From the NCBI GenBank assembly GCA_013141455.1, contig JABFQW010000092.1, forward strand, positions 35,962-99,961: 64,000 nucleotides of DNA, read 5' to 3'. A model generated the notes under the pieces. That model was not told the DNA's origin. It searched no databases and worked only from the letters and a program-made list of their open reading frames with translations. The position numbers and the translations under genes are program-made. How positions within the stretch are numbered: position 1 is the first letter of the stretch; each line of letters opens with the position of its first letter. This stretch comes from Bacteroidales bacterium (GTDB lineage: Bacteria > Bacteroidota > Bacteroidia > Bacteroidales > F082). Below are positions 36,263 to 43,132 of this stretch, in pieces.

Positions 36263-37864
36263 TTATTCTTCCCCTTCATTCAGCAATTGTAAATTAACCG
36301 GCTTTTGCTCCTCTGTTTTAGGTATTTCTATTTCCCTTTTTCCAATCACAAAAATGTCCGATTTTACAAGGGGCCGCCATTCGCTCAGCCAACGAAATCC
36401 TTTCAGCCGATCCGAGTCGTTGGGCAATTCCTTTTCGGGATACATCACTTCATTTGGATTTGAGCGATAAGTGATGCTTTCTATTTCATTTTCATGTAAA
36501 CGAATTAACATGGTACTCGCTTTAGCCAGATTGGTGCCAATGAGCGACTTATCTTCTTCGCGCACCCAATACACCGTTTGGGCGTTGCCATCAACATAAA
36601 TCCGTTTCAACTCATTATCAACAAAGTATCCGGTCATGTTTTTCCCCTTGATCTGGTTGTAGTTTTCAATTGAATCGTGCGAAACAATAAAGGCAGTATT
36701 ATACATCACCAGCGAATCAACACTGTTTTTAGAAATGGCAATCAGGATGGAATCGGCCGTCAACTGATTTTTCTGGGACCATAACACTGGTTCAATGTAC
36801 ATCCGCATGGCCGAGTCGGACATATGATATACCAATGAGTCACATTTGCCCTGCATATCTTTTCTGAAAAACTTAACATGTTTATAGGCGTATAAATCCC
36901 GCGCCTGTTTTTCTTTTTTGTTAAAAGTTAAAAACAAAGTATCGGCATGCATAAACAAGGTATCCTTCTCATCGTAACTCCTTGCCATGGCTTTGCCTGT
37001 CACAAACGACCGGCCTTCAAGTTCCCACATTTTGCCGATATCTCCGCTTATGAGCATATTGTTGGCTGTGTCGGAAATCAATACATTGCCCTTCGCATCG
37101 CCAAAACCGATATCGCGATTATAGAACAACTGATCCGATTCGAGCATCTGTTCATCATTCCAGATTTTAGCCCTGCGGCTCAGGTGGGCATGGTCTTGTT
37201 TGGTATCATACCAGCCATATTCAGTGTAGATGGTGTTGTCTTTTCCCCGAATAACCGTTGGTCCGTGAAACCAGGCAATCTCACTCTGCGAATTGTAAAC
37301 TAAAGTGTCGGAATAAGCCGTGTTGTCGGGACTGATTAATTCAACGTCATCCCTGAAATAAAACTCTTTCGTATCGGTATGATAAAAGCCCTTTTTGCTT
37401 TTTAAAATCTTGTCCTGATTGGTGATTGTTCCATTGTTTGGATAGGAAGCAATTCTGGTTGTCCTGTTGTAAATCAGGTAGTCAGTTACTAATACCATTG
37501 TTTTATCGACCATCCTTACCGAATCGAAAAGCTCGGCAATGCGTGACTCTCCTTCATATTTGAGGCGTTTGCTGTAGATATCCAGGCTATCGTTGAAATT
37601 AATGTGTACGTGTCCGAAGGCCTCAAAATTCCTGAGTTTATCATTCAGATAGGCGCTGTCGCAATAAAACAAGGTGGAATCCTGGCGTAGAACAACATTA
37701 CCGATCAATCGCTGGATGTCGATCCCCAGGCGCTTGTCATAATTGGCAAGCCGGGCTTTTTCGATATGAATGATCGTTTTCTGCCCGAAAACGCTATTAT
37801 TCACGACCAAAATTACCGAAGATATCAGTAAAAATGTAAAGAATGTTTTTTGAAATTTGTTCAC
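36263..37864 (-). CDS. OstA-like (LptA-type) periplasmic protein
   Basis: 533 residues with a signal peptide (FFTFLLISSVILVVNNSVFG). Repeated OstA/LptA strand units: HIEKARLANYDKRL, LIGNVVLRQDSTLFYCDSAY, FEAFGHVHINFNDSLDIYSK, LKYEGESRIAELFDSVRMVD and so on for over 300 residues. In E. coli, LptA bridges the periplasm to carry LPS to LptD. Bacteroidota have this longer OstA-like protein in addition to LptD. The start is a GTG (37864-37862). A -7 box ends 4 bases upstream, so the mRNA may be leaderless. The C-terminal third (from about 400) is less OstA-like, with VMYPEKELPNDSDRLKGF and RPLVKSDIFVIGKREI. Confidence 0.85.
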   Translation of the reverse strand: MNKFQKTFFTFLLISSVILVVNNSVFGQKTIIHIEKARLANYDKRLGIDIQRLIGNVVLRQDSTLFYCDSAYLNDKLRNFEAFGHVHINFNDSLDIYSKRLKYEGESRIAELFDSVRMVDKTMVLVTDYLIYNRTTRIASYPNNGTITNQDKILKSKKGFYHTDTKEFYFRDDVELISPDNTAYSDTLVYNSQSEIAWFHGPTVIRGKDNTIYTEYGWYDTKQDHAHLSRRAKIWNDEQMLESDQLFYNRDIGFGDAKGNVLISDTANNMLISGDIGKMWELEGRSFVTGKAMARSYDEKDTLFMHADTLFLTFNKKEKQARDLYAYKHVKFFRKDMQGKCDSLVYHMSDSAMRMYIEPVLWSQKNQLTADSILIAISKNSVDSLVMYNTAFIVSHDSIENYNQIKGKNMTGYFVDNELKRIYVDGNAQTVYWVREEDKSLIGTNLAKASTMLIRLHENEIESITYRSNPNEVMYPEKELPNDSDRLKGFRWLSEWRPLVKSDIFVIGKREIEIPKTEEQKPVNLQLLNEGEE

Positions 37865-37868
37865 CGCG

Positions 37869-37876
37869 CAAAAGTA
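37869..37876 (-). promoter_or_regulatory. -7 box of the OstA-like gene
   Basis: TACTTTTG on the minus strand, exact TAnnTTTG; the G lies 4 bases from the GTG start, leaving no room for a leader. Confidence 0.55.
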
Positions 37877-37899
37877 GAGAATTAAAAGGAAAAGTTCGG

Positions 37900-37988
37900 A
37901 GTTCGGAGTGAACTAAAGTGCGGAGTTAAATCACTATAATTTAGGTAAACTTCAGCTCACTTTAGTTCACTTTAGCTCACTCCGAACT
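37900..37988. repeat. imperfect inverted repeat between OstA-like gene and gatE
   Basis: AGTTCGGAGTGAACTAAAGTG (37900-37920) pairs with 37968-37988 in 20 of 21 positions; short direct repeats CACTTTAG(T/C)TCAC lie in the right part. Likely an intergenic repeat rather than a terminator of either gene, as both genes point away. Confidence 0.65.
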
Positions 37989-38025
37989 TTAGGCACTTTT
38001 TAAAAAAAGGAAAGCTAATTTTCCA

Positions 38026-38033
38026 TAATTTTG
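38026..38033 (+). promoter_or_regulatory. -7 box of gatE promoter
   Basis: TAATTTTG fits TAnnTTTG, 36 bases before the gatE ATG. No TTG at the usual -33 distance. Its presence indicates expression under a Bacteroidota sigma factor whatever the gene's origin. Confidence 0.5.
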
Positions 38034-38069
38034 AAGGATTGATACGAAAACGGTTCAAAAGCTTAATTT

Positions 38070-40046
38070 ATGGATATTTCATTCGATTCGCGCGCTCATT
38101 ATGAGGCTACTAAGAAAAGTGCCGGATATGTTTGCCTCAAAAAAGCCAATCAAAAAACATACGATCGCATTGGTTTTATGTCAGGACTTGAGGTACATCA
38201 GCAATTGCTGACCAAAGAGAAATTGTTTTGCCATTGTCCGGCCGGAATTTATAATAAAAGTGAAGAATATGATGCTGAAGTCATCAGGCATATGCGACCA
38301 ACTTTAAGTGAACTGGGCGAATATGACGGAACAGCGCTGATGGAATTTAAAACGCGGAAAGAAATCATCTACCGAATCAAAAACGAAACGGCCTGCACTT
38401 ATGAAGTTGACGATACACCTCCCTTCCCCATCGACCGCGAAGCGCTGCAAATCTCAATCGAGATCGCTTTATTGTCGAAACTGAATATCGTTGGCGAGGT
38501 TCATATCACCCGTAAACAATACCTCGACGGCAGCATCCCGACCGGTTTTCAACGGACTGCCATCATTGGGGTAGAAGGTTCTATTCCGCTGAAAAACAAA
38601 ACAATAAGACTTATACAACTCAGTATCGAAGAAGATTCATGTCGCGAGATTTCAGATATCGGCCACACACGCATCTATAAAACCGACCGCCTGGGAATGC
38701 CACTCATCGAAACGGTTACCTATCCCGATTGTGTGAATCCCGCCGAAGTGAAAGAAGCCTGCGATTATATCCGTTTTTTGAACCGGAGCACCGGCAAGGT
38801 GCGCACCGGCATCGGCGCAGGTCGAGAGGATGTAAACGTTAGCTGCAAAGGTGGCACACGAGTAGAGATAAAAGGCGTGGCACACACCAAATGGATACCG
38901 CAACTCACCCACATCGAAGCATTCAGGCAATGGTCGCTTCTGCTGTTACGCGAGCAGTTACGGAAAATAAAAAATTACGAATCCTGGAAAATAGAGAGTT
39001 ATATCATCGACCCGGAAGATTATAATTTTTCATACGCACCACTCATTCAGGCTACTGAATTGCAACAACAAGTGATTGCTGTTAAATTACGCGATTTCAA
39101 AGGTGCACTTTCACATTTTACCCAGCCCGAAAAATCCTTCGCCAACGAAATCAGCGACCGGCTGAAAGTGATCGCCTGTCTCGAAAAACCAAATATGATT
39201 CATTCCGAATCCTTCGTTTCGGAGCTTGAAGCAGATGATTGGAAAAAGATTGCGAAAATCACAAAAAGTCAGCCGGATGATGCAATCATCGTTATCTGGG
39301 GACCAAAAGAAGACATGAAAACTGCACTCGAAACCATTGAGGAGCGATGCAAAATGGCTTTTGAAGGTATTCCCGGCGAAACCCGAAAATCGTTAACCGA
39401 TGGAACCACCATTTTCGAACGGGTGCTACCGGGTGCCGACCGCATGTATCCCGATACTGATTCTGCTCCTATCCCACTGGAAGACAGTTTTATCGATAAA
39501 TTGAGCAAAGAAATTCCCAAGGAAGTAATTGATCGGTTCAATCAACTCCGGCAATGGGGGATTCCGGAAGACACCTACACCTATATCTTCTCGAAAAACT
39601 ATTATCCACTCATCGAAGAGATTGTGAACGACCTGAAAATCAATCCAAAATTCGTTGGAACTTTCATCGGTCACCGCCTGAAGAACATTCTCGGCAAAAA
39701 CAAAAATTTCAAATTCAAGGCGAAGATGATTTATCATCTGTTTGCCTTTCTAAAGGAAAACAAGGTAAACGAAAAAATTGCAATACGCATGTTGCCCGAA
39801 TTGGTAGCCCATCCACGCATGGAATTCGAATCGGTGTTGGCAACATTGAAATTTAAAAAGCTTGATGCTGAGGAGATTCTCAGTAAACTGCCTTTTATCA
39901 ATGGGAAATTTGAAGCCAACAAAAAGAAAACTGATCCCGGATACAGAATAAACTGGATCATGGGTCAGGTTCAGAAAACGGCAATGGGGAATATGGATTT
40001 GGCTGTGGTTGAGGAAAAAGTCAGGAACATGATATCACAGAAATAG
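38070..40046 (+). CDS. gatE: archaeal-type Glu-tRNA(Gln) amidotransferase, subunit E
   Basis: GatE binds mischarged Glu-tRNA(Gln), activates the glutamate with ATP and receives ammonia from GatD. 658 residues, near the 620-635 of archaeal GatE. The cradle domain (about 30-330) has GFMSGLEVHQQLLTKEKLFC, RPTLSELGEYDGTALMEF, ACTYEVDDTPPFPIDREAL, RKQYLDGSIPTGFQRT, SIEEDSCREISD and DRLGMPLIETVTYPD; a GAD-like insert (about 340-480) distinguishes GatE from GatB; helical and tail domains follow (VGTFIGHRLKNILG, MLPELVAHP). GatB would lack the insert and end near 480. GatD is the next gene. The GC-richer, standard codon use is like its neighbours. Confidence 0.9.
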   Translation: MDISFDSRAHYEATKKSAGYVCLKKANQKTYDRIGFMSGLEVHQQLLTKEKLFCHCPAGIYNKSEEYDAEVIRHMRPTLSELGEYDGTALMEFKTRKEIIYRIKNETACTYEVDDTPPFPIDREALQISIEIALLSKLNIVGEVHITRKQYLDGSIPTGFQRTAIIGVEGSIPLKNKTIRLIQLSIEEDSCREISDIGHTRIYKTDRLGMPLIETVTYPDCVNPAEVKEACDYIRFLNRSTGKVRTGIGAGREDVNVSCKGGTRVEIKGVAHTKWIPQLTHIEAFRQWSLLLLREQLRKIKNYESWKIESYIIDPEDYNFSYAPLIQATELQQQVIAVKLRDFKGALSHFTQPEKSFANEISDRLKVIACLEKPNMIHSESFVSELEADDWKKIAKITKSQPDDAIIVIWGPKEDMKTALETIEERCKMAFEGIPGETRKSLTDGTTIFERVLPGADRMYPDTDSAPIPLEDSFIDKLSKEIPKEVIDRFNQLRQWGIPEDTYTYIFSKNYYPLIEEIVNDLKINPKFVGTFIGHRLKNILGKNKNFKFKAKMIYHLFAFLKENKVNEKIAIRMLPELVAHPRMEFESVLATLKFKKLDAEEILSKLPFINGKFEANKKKTDPGYRINWIMGQVQKTAMGNMDLAVVEEKVRNMISQK

Positions 40047-40061
40047 GCGGTTTTAAAGACG

Positions 40062-40205
40062 CTTGCCTCGTCAGAATGACGAGGGAAGACGGAAGTCCGA
40101 AGACCGGAGTTCGTTTTTTAAAAAAATAAATCAAGAAAATATCAATTGAAAAAAGTGATAACTACTTCGGTCTCCGGTCTTCCCTCGTCATTCTGACGAG
40201 GCAAG
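40062..40205. repeat. long inverted repeat (hairpin element) between gatE and gatD
   Basis: A 29-bp perfect inverted repeat: left arm 40062-40090, right arm 40177-40205, which starts GTCTTCCCTCGTCATTC. Each arm contains its own dyad, CTCGTCAGAATGACGAG. Pairing extends weakly outward to about 40049 and 40218 (GGTTTTAAAGACG against CACTTCAAACC). The interior has GAAGTCCGAAGACCGGAG-type repeats. No ORF, no clear target duplication. It separates gatE from gatD and could stop or attenuate transcription. Confidence 0.8.
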
Positions 40206-40256
40206 TGACTTCAAACCTAAGTTAACATCAACTTACAACGAAAAATCAAAATACAC

Positions 40257-41642
40257 ATGAACGAAGATTTTTTTCAGGGATACAAAGGTGATGCACTGGC
40301 AACATTGATGAAATTCAATGCGCGTGTTTGGGGTCAGGCCGATATCGAAACAACCCGTGGTAAGTTTGTCGGGACAATTTTACCTCGTTCCGAAAACGAT
40401 GATGATCAGCATATTGTCATGAAAATCCCGACAGGATATAATGTTGGTATTGATATCAAAACGGTAAACTCGATCACCGAAACAGGTTACAAGAAAGCAA
40501 ATTACAAGATTCCTGAAAAGCAGTTTCCGGTTACACCAGGATTGCCCCACGTTAAGCTTCTTGGCACGGGTGGAACCATCGCTTCACGCCTCGATTACCG
40601 CACTGGCGCCGTTATTCCGGCCTTTTCACCCGGCGAGTTATATGGTGCGGTGCCTGAGTTGGCCGACATCTGTAATTTAGATACCGAGAAACTTTTTGCT
40701 GTTTTCAGCGAAAATATGGGTCCGAAACAATATATCGCCCTCGCAAAAGCCATCGGAAAAGAGATTGAGAATGGCATCGATGGCATTGTGATTGGCCATG
40801 GAACCGATACACTGCAACATACCGGTGCTGCGCTTACTTTCATGTGTCAGAACCTGCCCGTTCCGGTGGTGCTGGTGGGTTCGCAACGATCGAGCGACCG
40901 CCCGAGTTCGGATGCAGCATTAAATTTGATGCACGCCATGAAGGCCGCCGGACAGTCGGATATCGCCGAAGTGATGGTTTGTATGTTTGGCCCAACCTCT
41001 GATGAATACGGATTGCTTCACAAAGGCACCCGTGTACGTAAGATGCATTCGAGTTACCGTTCTACTTTCCGAACCATCGGCGACACACCCTTGGCCATGA
41101 TCAGCCGGAAAGAGATTACACCCATAAAAAAAACTTACAACAAAAGGCGTAACGACCGCAATGTCAAAATATTACCTTATTTCAGCGATGAGGTTACCAT
41201 GTTGTATTATTATCCCGGCATGAAACCCGACATCATTGATTCCATGGTCGATAACGGTTATAAAGGAATCATTTTTGTTGGAACCGGGCTGGGTCATGTG
41301 AACAGGGAATTGTATCCGGCCATCGAACGGGCCCATGCCAAAGGCGTGCACATGTTCATGACACTGCAAACGATCTGGGGATTTGTACATATGTTCGTCT
41401 ACGATACCGGCCGCGATATGATGGCAAAAGGCATAGTTCCGTTAGGCAATATGCTTCCCGAAGTCGCCTGGATCAAACTCAGCTGGGTGCTAGGCCAAAC
41501 GAATGACGCGGAAGAAGTAAAACGAATGATGCTGACTCCGGTGAACGACGAAATCACACCACGCGAGCCTTACAATGGCTACTTAGTGCTACAGGGTGGC
41601 GTACCGGAAGTAGAGAGTTTTATACGGAAGGTGCATAAGTAA
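40257..41642 (+). CDS. gatD: archaeal-type Glu-tRNA(Gln) amidotransferase, subunit D
   Basis: Type I asparaginase-like glutaminase that feeds ammonia to GatE. 461 residues. The N-terminal about 90 residues (FNARVWGQADIETTRGKFVG, MKIPTGYNVGIDI) form the small GatD-specific beta domain absent from plain asparaginases. The asparaginase core has LLGTGGTIASR (Thr107), IGHGTDTLQHTGAAL (Thr183-Asp184) and the Lys262 in RVRKMHSSYRS, the four catalytic residues of GatD. The ending, YLVLQGGVPEVESFI, is also GatD-like. It lies 210 bases after gatE, with a hairpin element between, and no obvious -7 box of its own. A lone asparaginase is the alternative, but the N-terminal domain and neighbour argue against it. 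Confidence 0.9.
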   Translation: MNEDFFQGYKGDALATLMKFNARVWGQADIETTRGKFVGTILPRSENDDDQHIVMKIPTGYNVGIDIKTVNSITETGYKKANYKIPEKQFPVTPGLPHVKLLGTGGTIASRLDYRTGAVIPAFSPGELYGAVPELADICNLDTEKLFAVFSENMGPKQYIALAKAIGKEIENGIDGIVIGHGTDTLQHTGAALTFMCQNLPVPVVLVGSQRSSDRPSSDAALNLMHAMKAAGQSDIAEVMVCMFGPTSDEYGLLHKGTRVRKMHSSYRSTFRTIGDTPLAMISRKEITPIKKTYNKRRNDRNVKILPYFSDEVTMLYYYPGMKPDIIDSMVDNGYKGIIFVGTGLGHVNRELYPAIERAHAKGVHMFMTLQTIWGFVHMFVYDTGRDMMAKGIVPLGNMLPEVAWIKLSWVLGQTNDAEEVKRMMLTPVNDEITPREPYNGYLVLQGGVPEVESFIRKVHK

Positions 41643-41712
41643 AAGTTAAAACGGGGGAATTGGTGCTCGTTTACAGGAAATTAGTGAAATCATAACCTTA
41701 AAACAAATATCT

Positions 41713-42543
41713 ATGAAACAACTGTTTTTATTTACAATAGTCATCATGCTTTCGATTAATGTGAATTCGCAAAGTATTAAAGAATATGAACAAAAAATTG
41801 CCGAATGCTGGAGCAAGGAAAAGTACAACTGTGCTGAAGAAAACACTTTGGATTTAATAAAATTTGTCGGAGAGAATTATGACGATCTATATCTTTTATA
41901 TGCTAATCTTGGAACTATCCAAAGAAGACTAAATAAAATGGAAGAGGCTAAGATTTCTTATGATAAAGCATATAGTTTGAATAACAATTCTTGTGATGTG
42001 TTATCGAATAACGCATCGCTTAAAAGACAAATGAATGATTTAGAGGGATCATTGCATGATTATAATCTTGCATTAGCCATAAAACACGATGATGAAGAAT
42101 TATTGGTAAACCGATCATATACAAAAAAAATGATGCACGATACTGTTGGTGCAGAAAATGACTTATTAATAGTATTAAAAAATAATCCGGAGAATTATCA
42201 GGCTTTGACCAATCTTATAAATATAAAAGTGAGTAGAGGTGATTTTGAATTTGCCTTAAAAAACTACAATAAAATGATTGCTGATCACCCGGGCGAACCC
42301 ATTCTTTATAATAACAGAGCAGACTTATATCTTAAAATGAAAGAATATGATCAGGCATTCCAAGATGTGAATAAAGCTATTGAATTGGGAGAAAAGTATG
42401 ATAATGCTTATGTGACAAGAGCAGAAATCAATATTGCCATTGGCGAAAGAAAAAAAGCTTTAAAAGATCTGCAGAAAGCAATTAAACTGGGAAACCAGTC
42501 AAGTTATGTATTTGAATTAATAGATGAATGTAATCGTTATTAA
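41713..42543 (+). CDS. secreted tetratricopeptide (TPR) repeat protein
   Basis: 276 residues with a signal peptide (MKQLFLFTIVIMLSINVNSQ). At least five TPR-like helix pairs, for example LLYANLGTIQRRLNKMEEAK, NNASLKRQMNDLEGSLHDYN, ALTNLINIKVSRGDFEFALK and LYNNRADLYLKMKEYDQAFQ. TPR arrays mediate protein contacts in the periplasm or at the surface. No enzymatic domain. The gene is notably more AT-rich than gatD before it and the glycyl radical enzyme after it, which hints at a different history, though this is an impression, not a calculation. Confidence 0.8.
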   Translation: MKQLFLFTIVIMLSINVNSQSIKEYEQKIAECWSKEKYNCAEENTLDLIKFVGENYDDLYLLYANLGTIQRRLNKMEEAKISYDKAYSLNNNSCDVLSNNASLKRQMNDLEGSLHDYNLALAIKHDDEELLVNRSYTKKMMHDTVGAENDLLIVLKNNPENYQALTNLINIKVSRGDFEFALKNYNKMIADHPGEPILYNNRADLYLKMKEYDQAFQDVNKAIELGEKYDNAYVTRAEINIAIGERKKALKDLQKAIKLGNQSSYVFELIDECNRY

Positions 42544-43132
42544 TTGTTAAATAATTACACGAAACTTTGATAAAATTGACGCATTGACTAACTGATATAT
42601 TTTTAATTAATGCCTTAGTGAATGAATCCTTTGTTGAACAAAATCTCAAGTCTGATAAGGTATCCAAAGGCAGATTGTCAATTAATTCGAAAGAATTGAA
42701 AACTGAAATAGCAACGGCAAATCTCCTGCAAGTCAAATTTCCGTACTTTGTGGACAAGAAAGAAATAAATTAGAAAGTAGAGTTCGAAGGTAATTTATCT
42801 TGTAATCCCCGCTCCAGAATAGTTTCAAATCATCTTTTAAAACTCAATTTTTCTCCTTTTTCTCCATAAAACAAACCTTTTTCTCAGAATAATTGTATTT
42901 TTGATCTCCGGCTCAGATTCACTTCCGGGAAAGGTTTTTAAGAATCTTACGATGAAAATCAAAGAAGTATTTTTCTTCATCCCAACGCTTATCAAAACCT
43001 ACAGGCGCTTATTCAGTTGTCTGATGTTTTATCAGTAAACAATTCCCTCCGCTTCCGGTGTATTTCTTATTCATTTCATGCCGGAATAGTCGTAATAAAT
43101 TCATTTACAATTGTTTAGTTTATTGAAAAATC
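42544..43132 (+). other. 589-base region without a confident gene
   Basis: AT-rich. A frame open from 42588 to a TAG at 42773 encodes a hydrophilic stretch from a possible GTG at 42618 (VNESFVEQNLKSDKVSKGRL is the start) that I do not recognise; it may be the end of a decayed gene. A -7 box TATTTTTG is at 42896-42903. After it a 28-codon frame at 42952-43038 (MKIKEVFFFIPTLIKTYRRL is its start) could be a leader peptide. If that box is used, the glycyl radical enzyme has a leader of about 220 bases. Confidence 0.4.
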
